Assembly: GCF_002873335.1 (NCBI RefSeq)
Contig: NZ_MCUW01000027.1
Location: forward strand, 62,001-126,000
Source: Vibrio sp. 10N.286.49.B1
Lineage (GTDB): Bacteria > Pseudomonadota > Gammaproteobacteria > Enterobacterales > Vibrionaceae
DNA: 64,000 nucleotides
Direction of reading: 5' to 3'
Made by a program: the position numbers and the translations under genes. Within the stretch, counting starts at the first letter, position 1; each line of letters opens with the position of its first letter. Below are positions 54,176-63,186 of this stretch, in pieces. The notes under the pieces were generated by a model. That model was not told the origin of the DNA. It saw only the letters and a list, made by a program, of their open reading frames with translations, and searched no databases.

Positions 54176-54195
54176 TTTTTTCGTTTGCGAATATT
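54176..54195. promoter_or_regulatory. Possible GlpR operator 2
   Basis: TTTTTTCGTTTGCGAATATT matches 15 of 20 consensus positions with the central CG/CG pair kept. It lies 59 bases before glpD. Confidence 0.45.
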
Positions 54196-54253
54196 ATAGT
54201 AATCAAAACGAGCATTAACGCGCGGTTTGCGGTTGAATATAGGGTAAGGAAAT

Positions 54254-55783
54254 ATGAGCGTCTCAGAAAAAACGTACGATTTAGTGGTTATTGGTGGTGG
54301 AATCAACGGAGTTGCAGTCGCTGCTGATGCCGCGGGTCGTGGGTTAAAGGTCGCACTCTATGAAATGAATGATTTAGCGTCAGCAACCTCATCGGCAAGC
54401 AGTAAGTTAATACATGGTGGTCTGCGTTATTTGGAGCATTATGAGTTTCGTTTGGTCTCAGAAGCGTTAGCCGAGAGAGAAGTGTTATTGAAGAACGCAC
54501 CGCATCTCGTATCCCCAATGCGCTTTCAATTGCCACATCGTCCCCATTTACGCCCGGCGTGGATGATTCGAGCCGGGTTATTTCTCTATGATACTTTGGG
54601 TAAACGTGTGTCGTTAGCGGGGAGTCATGGGGTGAAGTTTGTTGATCAACACAGCCCACTTAAACCCGAAATGAAGGTAGGGTTTGAATACTCAGATTGC
54701 GCCGTTGATGATGCACGCCTTGTCGTGACCAACGCCAAATTGGCAAGGGAAAAAGGGGCCGATATCAACACCAGAGCGAAATGCATTAAGGCGCAAAGAA
54801 ACTCGGATGAATGGCTGATCGATGTTGAGAATACCCTATCCGGAGAGGTCACTTCAGTGCGCAGCAAGGCATTGGTGAATGCGGCGGGTCCTTGGGTTGA
54901 TCGTTTTTTTGATAGCCAACTTGAGATGGCATCTCCGCGTGGGATTCGGTTGGTAAAAGGCAGCCATATTGTGGTACCGCGTATGCATGACGGAAACAAT
55001 GCGTTCATCTTACAAAATGAAGATCAGCGCATTGTATTTGTTATTCCTTATATGGACAATTATTCGTTGGTAGGCACAACGGATGTCGAATACCAAGGCA
55101 ACCCGAGTGAAGTGAGTATTGATGATGACGAAATCGATTATTTGTGTGATGTTGTTAATCAACATTTTGTAAAGAGTATTTCACCGGCTGATGTTATAAC
55201 GACGTGGTCGGGCGTTAGACCCTTGTGTGATGACGAATCTGACGACCCGCAAGCGGTGACTCGTGACTACACGATTGAGTTGGATGACCAACTCAATGAT
55301 GCACCGCTATTGTCGATTTTTGGTGGAAAACTGACCACTTACCGTAAGCTAGGTCAAGCCGCTGTCGATAAGCTTGCCCCATTTTTCCCACAGATGGGAC
55401 CAGAGTGGACACGCACTGCAGCACTGCCGGGTGGAAACTTCTCAAATCGAGAGAGTTTGCTAAGTGAAGTACTCAATGATTACTCTTGGCTGCAAGCTAG
55501 CGTAGCAAAGCGATGGATTCAAGCATACGGAACTAAGGTCTACAGCCTGCTCGAGAACAAGCAATCGATTGAAGACTTGGGGCAAGATTTTGGCGCAGGT
55601 TTGTATCAGGTCGAAGTGGACTATTTGATGAACGCCGAATGGGCCGTCACCGCGGAAGATGTGTTGTGGCGTCGAAGTAAGCTTTGGCTGGAACTGGATG
55701 AAACGAAAATGGCGATACTAGAAGATTATCTTAATGCAGCAACGCTTAAGCAGCGCGAGACGTCACTGAAATCAGTTAGCTAG
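54254..55783 (+). CDS. glpD: Aerobic glycerol-3-phosphate dehydrogenase
   Basis: A 509-residue membrane-associated FAD enzyme that oxidises glycerol-3-phosphate to dihydroxyacetone phosphate and passes electrons to quinone. The FAD motif is VVIGGGINGVAVAADAAGRG (about 11-30); SSASSKLIHGGLRYLEHYEF and VNAAGPWVDRFFD are conserved. LSIFGGKLTTYRKL closes the substrate site. AAGGAA lies upstream. Divergent from glpK. Confidence 0.96.
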   Translation: MSVSEKTYDLVVIGGGINGVAVAADAAGRGLKVALYEMNDLASATSSASSKLIHGGLRYLEHYEFRLVSEALAEREVLLKNAPHLVSPMRFQLPHRPHLRPAWMIRAGLFLYDTLGKRVSLAGSHGVKFVDQHSPLKPEMKVGFEYSDCAVDDARLVVTNAKLAREKGADINTRAKCIKAQRNSDEWLIDVENTLSGEVTSVRSKALVNAAGPWVDRFFDSQLEMASPRGIRLVKGSHIVVPRMHDGNNAFILQNEDQRIVFVIPYMDNYSLVGTTDVEYQGNPSEVSIDDDEIDYLCDVVNQHFVKSISPADVITTWSGVRPLCDDESDDPQAVTRDYTIELDDQLNDAPLLSIFGGKLTTYRKLGQAAVDKLAPFFPQMGPEWTRTAALPGGNFSNRESLLSEVLNDYSWLQASVAKRWIQAYGTKVYSLLENKQSIEDLGQDFGAGLYQVEVDYLMNAEWAVTAEDVLWRRSKLWLELDETKMAILEDYLNAATLKQRETSLKSVS

Positions 55784-55828
55784 AAGGGAAACGTACCAAC
55801 AAATAGTGTGATGACGATATAAATTCGT

Positions 55829-55862
55829 AAAAATGCCGCTCTGAATCTGAGCGGCATTTTTG
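55829..55862. terminator. Bidirectional terminator between glpD and the PafA-like gene
   Basis: Stem AAATGCCGCTC/GAGCGGCATTT with a 7-base loop; T runs flank both sides. Confidence 0.9.
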
Positions 55863-55899
55863 TTGTATCAACGATGTATTGACGAAACGGTAAAGACTT

Positions 55900-57612
55900 C
55901 TAGTTCTTGTCTACGACTTCAATTAACGCCTCCCCCGTGGCTCCGGAAGGCGCGTTAATACCTAAATAACTCGACAGAGTAGGGGCCACATCATACGGTG
56001 TAATAGATCGATTGACGGTTTGTGCTTGCAATTGGTTTCCAGCAAAGATGACCGGTACATGAGTATCAAATCGCCATGGTGAGCCATGGGTAGACGCAAT
56101 CGTCAGGCCGTCCATGTCATTGATATACGTTCGGGGTGCAAAAACTAGGTAGACATCGCCTGAACGCTCGGGATGGTAATTGTTGCTGATTAATTGATTA
56201 ACCCGCGTATCCGCGACACGGTTATTTGCAATATCGTCACTGGTTACGGCGCTGGATATCCCTTTAATCTTACTGATCTCCTCGGCGACGGCTTTTTGTA
56301 CACGGGCAAGATCTAGCTTTTTGTCAGCAATCAACTCATGGTCTAAATACACATAAGGCTGAGCATAAAGCTTAATCACGTCCTTAGTGAGTCCAAATTC
56401 TTCGGTTAACCTTGCTTCAAGTCCGGACTGCCACAACGCGTCTTTTTGAAAATAAAAGGGTTGCTTTAGGCCTAGCTGATTCACCGTAGGTGACGCTTCT
56501 GGCACGCCGTGATCAGCCGATAGCACGATCAGTGTGTTATCTAAGCCAATGGACGTATCGATGGTTTTGAACATATCAGCCAAAGTACGATCTAGGCGTA
56601 TTAGATTGTCTTCGGCTTCTAGGCTTGATGGGCCATATAAATGAATGACGTAGTCGTTAGAGGAGAAGCTAACGGCCAAGAAGTCGGTGGCTTTGCCTTG
56701 TCCAAGCTGTTTTTCATTCAGTAATGTTTTAGCAAAGTCGGCGGTGATTTCATCGCCAGCCGGGCTGACGGTTAGCATGGTCGAATAATATTTGAATGAC
56801 GCGGGGCCATAAGGGTGAGGGAAGGTCCTTTGAAAGCCCGCGAGATCGACCTTATGATCTGGATTACCTTCTATGATGGAATAGGCGTCTTTATCCAAGG
56901 ATAACTGCCACTTTTTCCCTGAGTATTGAGCCGCGAGTGACTGACGGTTCCATTTGGTGACCCATTGAGGCGTTTCATCATAATAATAGTTACTGGTCAC
57001 GAACTCAGATTGCGCTTTGGAAAACCAAAAAGCTTTTCCTGCGTGGCCACCTAGAGAGATAGCACCGCGATCTTTCACTGACACAGAGTAAACTTGAGAT
57101 TCGCCGTTATTTGATATAATGAGTTCGTCACCAAATGCGGTAGACAGAATGGGCTCAGGCGAGCGTCCGTCTCCTTTAGCCGTTTTTTGCGTTGGGTCTA
57201 TTTCAGTCGCTTTGTTGACACCTACACCTTTGGATAGCATGGCATAGTTTGGGTCTTCAACATTGTAAACCAAGCGGCTGAGTGAGCGATCAAACCAGAC
57301 ATTTCCCACCATACCGTGTACAGAAGGGGGAGCGCCTGTCGCAAGCGATACGTGGCCAACAATCGTCTCAGTGTTTGCGTGCTGATAATTGGCGTTGGTG
57401 TAGTAAACGCCTTCATCCATCAAGTAACGGAATCCACCGTCACCAAAGTTATTTTTAAAACGCTCTAGCAAATCGGCACGCAGCCCATCAACGGTAATTT
57501 GCACCACTAGTTTAGGCGTGGGAGTGGCATACAAAGTAGTACTAATAAGCGAAGTCGTCGCGACGATAACCGTCTTTTTTGCGAGCGACAACAGACGTCG
57601 ATTGGTATTCAT
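55900..57612 (-). CDS. PafA-type alkaline phosphatase, exported
   Basis: A 570-residue periplasmic phosphatase of the alkaline phosphatase superfamily. The signal peptide covers about 1-29 (ending LYA). VDGLRADLLERF holds a metal Asp; the nucleophile Thr is in ANTETIVGHVSLATG (about 83). The PafA monoesterase residues are present: Asn in VGNVWFDRS and Lys/Arg in VKDRGAI. SADHGVPE and STHGSPWRFDTHVPV carry metal ligands. No Pho box was noticed. Single gene. Confidence 0.85.
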   Translation of the reverse strand: MNTNRRLLSLAKKTVIVATTSLISTTLYATPTPKLVVQITVDGLRADLLERFKNNFGDGGFRYLMDEGVYYTNANYQHANTETIVGHVSLATGAPPSVHGMVGNVWFDRSLSRLVYNVEDPNYAMLSKGVGVNKATEIDPTQKTAKGDGRSPEPILSTAFGDELIISNNGESQVYSVSVKDRGAISLGGHAGKAFWFSKAQSEFVTSNYYYDETPQWVTKWNRQSLAAQYSGKKWQLSLDKDAYSIIEGNPDHKVDLAGFQRTFPHPYGPASFKYYSTMLTVSPAGDEITADFAKTLLNEKQLGQGKATDFLAVSFSSNDYVIHLYGPSSLEAEDNLIRLDRTLADMFKTIDTSIGLDNTLIVLSADHGVPEASPTVNQLGLKQPFYFQKDALWQSGLEARLTEEFGLTKDVIKLYAQPYVYLDHELIADKKLDLARVQKAVAEEISKIKGISSAVTSDDIANNRVADTRVNQLISNNYHPERSGDVYLVFAPRTYINDMDGLTIASTHGSPWRFDTHVPVIFAGNQLQAQTVNRSITPYDVAPTLSSYLGINAPSGATGEALIEVVDKN

Positions 57613-58007
57613 ATTTATTCCTTTAACCAGATGGTTTTCATCAGGATTTTTATAGCCTGATGTTGAAATGGTGCCGTCACTATACGAAAGAGTGTAGATG
57701 AGTTTTAATGATAGAGATGGAGTAATCTTTATCGTCTCTCATGAACTGTCAGTGAGTTAAGGCATGCTCCATTTTAGCGAGGGTCACTTTCTTTTTCGGA
57801 ATATGCACTATTCTATTGGAAGTATTACAAGGCTAATGATGGGGATAGGTCCTGCTGTGAAAGGGGTAAACGAGATGTAACGCAGCAGAAAAAGAACAAC
57901 GTATCGATATTAGATGTAGAAGGCGGTGCGAGGTTGCAAAGGTTAGAGCGTGTAATAGGCGCTTACTAAGCGGCACCTAGCCAGAAGAATATGCCGCGTT
58001 AGCAAGA
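57613..58007. other. Intergenic region, nothing recognised
   Basis: 395 bases between the PafA-like start and the EamA stop. No complete gene, terminator with a T run or known operator was seen. A 19-codon frame near 57758 lacks a ribosome site and was not called. Confidence 0.4.
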
Positions 58008-58877
58008 TTACGGTGCGGCAGTCTTCATTGAGTTTATGCGATAAAAAATCAGAGAGCTGAGTAAAACAGTGCACCCTAAAATCTTATTGAACGGCATGGG
58101 CTCAGCGTAAATGATAATGCTTAGGATCAGTGTCCAGATAGGTTCCAGTAACATCAATAACGCAGCATTGGTTGGCTGCGCAAATTTCTGGCCGGTCGTT
58201 TGCATTAAATAACGCAAGCTGGTGGCCAATAAAACACTCAGTCCAAACCATGTCCATGTTCCCGTCGATACCGTTTCTGGCCATGTTTCCACGAAAAAAG
58301 ATAAGATTATACCCAAACACCCCGCCGAAAATAGTTGCAGTGTCGTCAGTAGCATTGGTGACAATCGCGCCGAGTATTTGCTATTTAGATTGAAGTGCAC
58401 GGCGAGGCTGACGGCGGCCGTTAAAAACCAGAATTGGCTAGCTTGTACATGCCATCCTCCATTCCAAGAAAGAAGAAATAAGCCAATGATAGCGATGGGC
58501 AGTGACAACCAAAATGCTCGCGCTGGTTTATTACCGAATAACCCCCATGCCACCAGAGGTACGAATAGCATAGAAAGACTCATGATAAACGCGCCTTCTC
58601 CGAGCGTATCACTGATAGATATAGCGTGAATCCAGCAGAAGATCGAAAAGGCCAAAGCCCCGCCTACTCCCATGGCATTCAAGCAGTCTTTGCGATTGGT
58701 TGCTCGTAGTACTTTTAGGCAAAAAGGAAAAAGAATGAGCGACGCGAATAAGAATCTAAAACCAATAAACCCAAACGGTGGTAGGCCCTGAATGGCTTCT
58801 TTAGAGAATACCCACCCAGCACCGGCTAAAAGAGTGGTAAATATCAAGATAAATTCGGCGCGAAAACGGTGTGTCAT
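58008..58877 (-). CDS. EamA/DMT-family transporter
   Basis: A 289-residue membrane protein with ten predicted helices in two EamA repeats, opening with AEFILIFTTLLAGAGWVFSK and GFIGFRFLFASLILFPF. Drug/metabolite transporters of this fold export amino acids or metabolites; the substrate is unknown. The C-terminus is short and basic. Single gene. Confidence 0.88.
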   Translation of the reverse strand: MTHRFRAEFILIFTTLLAGAGWVFSKEAIQGLPPFGFIGFRFLFASLILFPFCLKVLRATNRKDCLNAMGVGGALAFSIFCWIHAISISDTLGEGAFIMSLSMLFVPLVAWGLFGNKPARAFWLSLPIAIIGLFLLSWNGGWHVQASQFWFLTAAVSLAVHFNLNSKYSARLSPMLLTTLQLFSAGCLGIILSFFVETWPETVSTGTWTWFGLSVLLATSLRYLMQTTGQKFAQPTNAALLMLLEPIWTLILSIIIYAEPMPFNKILGCTVLLSSLIFYRINSMKTAAP

Positions 58878-59010
58878 AATGGGGGAGTCTGAGTTTTCTT
58901 TTATTTTGCGCTAATTATTGAATAGACTCCATCATAATTTGCTTCGACACTAAATATTTGAATATTAAGAGGCTTGTTTCCATTGGGTGTCGGTTATGAT
59001 ACCGGTACAC

Positions 59011-59037
59011 TTTTTGATATGCAGTATGTATCAAAAA
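59011..59037. repeat. Inverted repeat upstream of the STAS gene
   Basis: Perfect arms TTTTTGATA and TATCAAAAA with a 9-base spacer, 82 bases before the STAS start. Possible operator or hairpin of the STAS-tyrR transcript. Confidence 0.55.
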
Positions 59038-59118
59038 ACAAGTGCAACAGTGTGCATTTGTTTGTTAGTGGTTATACTCTACCAATGAAGTTCAAAGGGC
59101 GCGATAGGAGCATAAGGA

Positions 59119-59454
59119 ATGGCATTTTTGCTGTATAGCAATGAATCACTAACGGTAATAGAAGTACAAGCAAATCGATTTGATGCCAGAATGATTCCTC
59201 ATTTTCGTCAATACCTCAATCAACTTGACCAGACCATTACTACAAAGCTACTCATCGATTTAACCAATGTTGTCTTTATGGATAGTAGCGCGCTTGGGAC
59301 GCTCATGGCATTACACAAAACACATTATTTCAGTGAATTGGCTATAGTCAGCGACAACCCTCCGGTCCTTCAATTGATTAAAATTACTAAAGTCGACCAA
59401 CTGGTTCGTGTTTATCCTAATATTGATCAAGCACTGATTAAGATGAACAGCTAG
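59119..59454 (+). CDS. STAS-domain protein (anti-sigma-antagonist fold)
   Basis: A 111-residue stand-alone STAS protein. KLLIDLTNVVFMDSSALGTL (about 43-62) is the core loop with the conserved Asp-Ser-Ser; the first Ser is the usual phosphorylation site. The rest follows the beta-alpha sandwich. No anti-sigma kinase or phosphatase gene is adjacent. AGGAG (59108) lies upstream. Function unknown; it precedes tyrR by 115 bases. Confidence 0.85.
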   Translation: MAFLLYSNESLTVIEVQANRFDARMIPHFRQYLNQLDQTITTKLLIDLTNVVFMDSSALGTLMALHKTHYFSELAIVSDNPPVLQLIKITKVDQLVRVYPNIDQALIKMNS

Positions 59455-59533
59455 ATTTGAACAAAAAAGAGTCGTGTTGTTTGAGTATATCGTTGTTTTT
59501 GTTGACGAGACCCTGGTTGTCATACAAACTGGC

Positions 59534-59551
59534 TGTCAACTTTTCGTGACA
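59534..59551. promoter_or_regulatory. TyrR box upstream of tyrR
   Basis: TGTCAA-CTTTTC-GTGACA fits TGTAAA-N6-TTTACA at 9 of 12 positions and keeps the essential G and C. It lies 19 bases before the GTG start, so autoregulation is likely, as in E. coli. Confidence 0.55.
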
Positions 59552-59569
59552 CTTTAGTAGGAACACCCA

Positions 59570-61111
59570 GTGCGCTTAGAAGTCTTTTGTGAAGATAGGC
59601 TCGGATTAACTCGTGAATTATTGGACATACTAGCGTCCAGAAGTATTGATTTACGTGGGATTGAAATTGACACCTCGGGGATTATTTATCTCAATTGTCC
59701 AGATATAGATTTTGATACCTTTCGAGACTTAATGGCTGAAATTCGTCGAATTTCAGGGGTCAAAGATGTTCGTAAAATCCAGTTTATGCCGAGCGAAAGA
59801 CACAACACTGAGTTGGTGTCACTGGTCACTAACCTGCCTTATCCTGTTCTTTCTATTAATTTGAAAGGCGCCGTTGATATGGCCAATCACGCGGCACTTA
59901 AGCTGCTTGGTAAAAGTGAAGACGAAGCCATCGCCCAGCATATCTCTCATCTACTCCCTAGCTTCCAATTTACCAAATGGATTGAGGGAGAGATTTGTCG
60001 CCAGAAAGAGTCGATTGTCGTTGATGGGCTGGATTATGTCATGGAGATTTTGCCTGTCTATATTACTGGGGAATCAAATGAAACGGTTTTGGCCAGTGCG
60101 GTAATGAGTATTCAGCCAAGTAACGCCGTTAGGATCTCAGACTCACTATTAGACAGCAATATACTCGGGTTTGAACACTTTGTCGGGGTATCTAATCGAC
60201 ATAAAGCCCTGCTTAGCCAGGCAAAGAAACTGTCGATGCTGGACCAACCATTATTAATTGAAGGTGATACTGGTACCGGTAAAGAAATGCTCGCGAAGGC
60301 TTGCCATAGCCGCTCTAATCGAGCGTCATATCCGTTTTTAGTGCTCAGCTGTGCCTCTATGCCTGATGATGTTGCAGAGACAGAATTGTTTGGGCATGCG
60401 CCCGGGTCGTTTAACCATGAGCATGGTCATAAAGGCATTTTTGAACAAGCGAACGGCGGTACCGTTTTACTTGATGAAATCGGAGAAATGAGCCCGCATT
60501 TGCAGATAAAACTACTGCGATTCTTGCAAGATGGTACCTTCAGGCGAGTAGGAGAAGAGCATGAAGTGCATGTCGACGTGCGTATTATTGCGTCTACACG
60601 GCATAATTTAGCAGACCTTGCTGAACAAGGTGCTTTCAGGGAAGATTTGTATTATCGCTTGAATGTCTTAACACTGAGTATTCCCCCGTTGCGTGAACGA
60701 GCAAGCGATATTGCGCCCCTGATGGAGCTCTTTATTGCGAAGCACAGCCAAAAGCTTGGGATAGCAAAACCAGAATGCAACGAGGTATTGGTTAAAGAGT
60801 TGGGTAATTACCCATGGCCTGGCAACATGAGACAGCTCGACAATACGGTGTTGCGTGCTTTGACGCAATTCAGTGGTACGGAATTAAAAATTGAAGACTT
60901 TCAACTTCCAAAATTGGAATCAGTCGCCTCGAGTGGCGTTAGCCTAAATCTTGATGGGTCGTTGGACGATATGATGAAAGAGTATGAGTCCCGTATCTTA
61001 GAAAAACTGTATCAGTCTTTTCCATCGAGCCGAAAGTTGGCGAAGCGCTTGAACGTCTCTCACACCTCTATTGCCAATAAGCTGCGTGATTATAACATTC
61101 GAAAAAACTAA
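59570..61111 (+). CDS. tyrR: Transcriptional regulator TyrR
   Basis: A 513-residue aromatic amino acid regulator. An N-terminal ACT domain (about 1-70, MRLEVFCEDRLGLTRELLDI) and PAS (about 80-190) precede the AAA+ domain (about 205-430; Walker A EGDTGTGKEML, Walker B GGTVLLDEIGEM) and a C-terminal HTH (SSRKLAKRLNVSHTSIANKL). In place of the sigma54 GAFTGA loop is GHAPGSFNHEHGH, as in TyrR, which acts on sigma70 promoters. The start is GTG 59570 with TAGGA upstream. Confidence 0.95.
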   Translation: MRLEVFCEDRLGLTRELLDILASRSIDLRGIEIDTSGIIYLNCPDIDFDTFRDLMAEIRRISGVKDVRKIQFMPSERHNTELVSLVTNLPYPVLSINLKGAVDMANHAALKLLGKSEDEAIAQHISHLLPSFQFTKWIEGEICRQKESIVVDGLDYVMEILPVYITGESNETVLASAVMSIQPSNAVRISDSLLDSNILGFEHFVGVSNRHKALLSQAKKLSMLDQPLLIEGDTGTGKEMLAKACHSRSNRASYPFLVLSCASMPDDVAETELFGHAPGSFNHEHGHKGIFEQANGGTVLLDEIGEMSPHLQIKLLRFLQDGTFRRVGEEHEVHVDVRIIASTRHNLADLAEQGAFREDLYYRLNVLTLSIPPLRERASDIAPLMELFIAKHSQKLGIAKPECNEVLVKELGNYPWPGNMRQLDNTVLRALTQFSGTELKIEDFQLPKLESVASSGVSLNLDGSLDDMMKEYESRILEKLYQSFPSSRKLAKRLNVSHTSIANKLRDYNIRKN

Positions 61112-61238
61112 GACTCGATGAGTTGCCAAATAGATTTGCCTTCAGGATCGTAAGTCGACACGCGTTATCAGGGATGTAGTGGTGGTACCTATCAACCGCC
61201 ACTTCTACCTTAAAGGAAGAAAACTTCAAGGAATTACG

Positions 61239-61817
61239 ATGGAAGATAAGAGTTCGGCCATTGCTTTGTATCGCCGCAACGAGAATGTATTAGTACGCAC
61301 TTCAACACCCTCAGACGCCTACACGATCTCCGAATATTTTCAAAAAAACAAAGCTTTTTTAAAGCCTTGGGAACCAAAGCGAGACGAGGCATTTTATCAA
61401 GCAGATACGTGGGCGGCGAAGCTCGTTAAGTTGGATGAATTGCACCGCTTAGGTCTTGCGTACTATTGCCTTATTTTCGATACAGATACAAAAGAAATGA
61501 AAGGTACAGTGTCGTTGAGTAATCTCGTTAGATTCCCACTGCATTCGTGTAATCTAGGTTATTCATTGGCCGAAGATGCTCAAGGGCAAGGTTATATGAG
61601 AGGGGCGCTATCGATGGTGCTTCCTTATATGTTTGATGTCCAAAATATGCACCGTATAACCGCAAGTTACATGCCTCATAATATGAAAAGCGCCGCTGTG
61701 CTTGATGCGATGGGGTTTAAAAAAGAAGGGTATGCCAAAGACTATTTATTAATTGATGACCGCTGGCAGGACCATATCCAAACGGCGTTAATTAATCCCA
61801 ATTGGAGATCGCGCTAA
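61239..61817 (+). CDS. rimJ: Ribosomal protein S5 alanine N-acetyltransferase
   Basis: A 192-residue GNAT that acetylates the N-terminal alanine of ribosomal protein S5. AYYCLIFDTDTKEMKGTVSL and LGYSLAEDAQGQGYMRGALS (acetyl-CoA loop) and SYMPHNMKSAAVLDAMGFKK are RimJ blocks. I chose ATG 61239 because AAGGA lies 6 bases before it and it gives the E. coli length (194). It overlaps the next gene by one base. Confidence 0.9.
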   Translation: MEDKSSAIALYRRNENVLVRTSTPSDAYTISEYFQKNKAFLKPWEPKRDEAFYQADTWAAKLVKLDELHRLGLAYYCLIFDTDTKEMKGTVSLSNLVRFPLHSCNLGYSLAEDAQGQGYMRGALSMVLPYMFDVQNMHRITASYMPHNMKSAAVLDAMGFKKEGYAKDYLLIDDRWQDHIQTALINPNWRSR

Positions 61818-62404
61818 TGGTACGTTTGGAGAAGCAACTGGCATTGTTGATGGAGCTCGACCAACTCAAAAACGTGTTACGTCGTACGCGAATTAAAAGT
61901 GCAGGAGGGCGATTTGAAAATAGTGCAGAGCATAGCTGGCACGTTGCGATGATGGCTTTGTTGCTAGAAGAGCACGCTAATGAACCTGTTGATATTAACG
62001 TCGTCGTCAAAATGTTATTGCTGCACGACTTAGTCGAGATTGATGCCGGTGACACCTTTGTCTATGATGATGTTGCTTTATTAGAGCAAGAACAAAAAGA
62101 GTGGGCTGCGGCTGAGCGATTGTTTGGGATGTTGCCGAGCGAGCAAGGTGATGAGTTGTTTTCCCTCTGGAAAGAGTTTGAAGCAGCAGAAAGCGCCGAA
62201 GCTCAGTTTGCGAAAGCGCTCGATCGTCTTATTCCGATGTTACTCAATTATCACAACCAAGGACAAAGTTGGTTGGAAAACGAGGTAACCAAAGCGCAAG
62301 TCATGAAGGTGAACCAAAAAATAGAAAAAGGTTCACAAGTGCTGTGGGATAAAGCACAATCGCTTATAGAAGAAGCCGTAGAGAACGGTTGGTTAAAACA
62401 CTAG
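61817..62404 (+). CDS. HD-domain phosphohydrolase (YfbR/HDDC2-like)
   Basis: A 195-residue HD protein, metal-dependent phosphohydrolase. Metal ligands: AEHSWHVAMMALLL (His), MLLLHDLVEIDAGDTF (His-Asp) and AKALDRLIPMLLNY (Asp). It resembles the HDDC2/YGK1 5'-deoxynucleotidases. ATG 61817 shares the A of the rimJ TAA; GGAG lies upstream. TTG 61802 is an in-frame alternative. The nucleotide substrate is inferred. Confidence 0.87.
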   Translation: MVRLEKQLALLMELDQLKNVLRRTRIKSAGGRFENSAEHSWHVAMMALLLEEHANEPVDINVVVKMLLLHDLVEIDAGDTFVYDDVALLEQEQKEWAAAERLFGMLPSEQGDELFSLWKEFEAAESAEAQFAKALDRLIPMLLNYHNQGQSWLENEVTKAQVMKVNQKIEKGSQVLWDKAQSLIEEAVENGWLKH

Positions 62405-62412
62405 GAGACTGA

Positions 62413-62886
62413 ATGTCGTACACGACTTTGGATGAATACCAAAGAAAATGGATTTTCACTCATCAATCGATGCCAGTGCCGGAAAGTGATTGGCCTCTCA
62501 TCAAACCGATGACCCAAGCACGTTCAGCGCAGTTTTGGAAAGAAAACGTGAGTGGACAAAGTCCGGATGCCGAACGCATGTCCTCTCAAGATTGGCCAAC
62601 GAAGGACAGTAATTGGCAAGACAATGTTGATTGGATGAAAGCATGGGAAGCCGATGACAATGCGTTACCAGAAGCCGTCGCTGAGTTTATAGACTGGCAA
62701 GATGACGTTACTGTCTATTTTTGTTACGAAAAATACAATGTGATTGAAACAAAATGGTCGATATTCAAAAAGTATTGGAAGAATTTTTTGTTCTACGATG
62801 ATGGCCCGATTTTATTGGGACGTCGTCGCTCAGAAGCGTTGTGGTTTTCGACCAAAGGCACCGTGAAACTGGGTCACCGTAGCTAA
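62413..62886 (+). CDS. DUF2947-family protein
   Basis: A 157-residue soluble protein, 8 bases after the HD gene with AGGAG upstream. Rich in Trp and acidic residues (FWKENVSGQSPDAERM, WQDNVDWMKAWEADDN, TKWSIFKKYWKNFLFYDDGP). It resembles the DUF2947 family found in Vibrio. Function unknown; co-transcription with rimJ and the HD gene is likely. Confidence 0.8.
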   Translation: MSYTTLDEYQRKWIFTHQSMPVPESDWPLIKPMTQARSAQFWKENVSGQSPDAERMSSQDWPTKDSNWQDNVDWMKAWEADDNALPEAVAEFIDWQDDVTVYFCYEKYNVIETKWSIFKKYWKNFLFYDDGPILLGRRRSEALWFSTKGTVKLGHRS

Positions 62887-63186
62887 ATTTGATGTTGGAG
62901 TTGAGCTCGATGCTAGCGCTCAGTGTGATCTCATTGTCCATTGTGATTTTATAGTCCAGTTCGATGTTACCGCTCAACACTATGCTGTCGAGACGTAGCA
63001 TCAATATTAAGCCTGCTGTGATGCAGGCTTTTTTGTATCCAGAGTAGATGGCATTCACATTCCTACGAAGAAACTCATTTTAATGCTCAAGTATTTGATC
63101 TTACGCTAAGTAAATATTTGCATAACAACGTGATACTAGTGGCCGGACACCATTTTTGTCATATAACTCTCAGGACGAGCCATGTT
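62887..63186. other. Intergenic region with degenerate repeat and terminator
   Basis: 300 bases. A loose repeat pattern of the type GATGYTA(G/C)CGCTCA runs at about 62890-63000, with copies near 62909 and 62963. A terminator follows at 63009. The SLC13 promoter was not identified. Confidence 0.4.
63009..63034 (+). terminator. Terminator after DUF2947
   Basis: Stem AAGCCTGC/GCAGGCTT with loop TGTGAT and TTTTTT. Confidence 0.88.

Larger units (their letters stand above)
53925..54253. promoter_or_regulatory. Divergent glpK-glpD control region
   Basis: 329 bases with two GlpR-like operators described below. No -35/-10 pair was assigned with certainty. I saw no good CRP site (TGTGA-N6-TCACA). 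Confidence 0.5.

Noticed and set aside
62765..63058. Minus-strand frame of 97 codons with repetitive sequence
   Set aside because: It overlaps the DUF2947 gene and its terminator; the repetitive part reflects the repeat tract.
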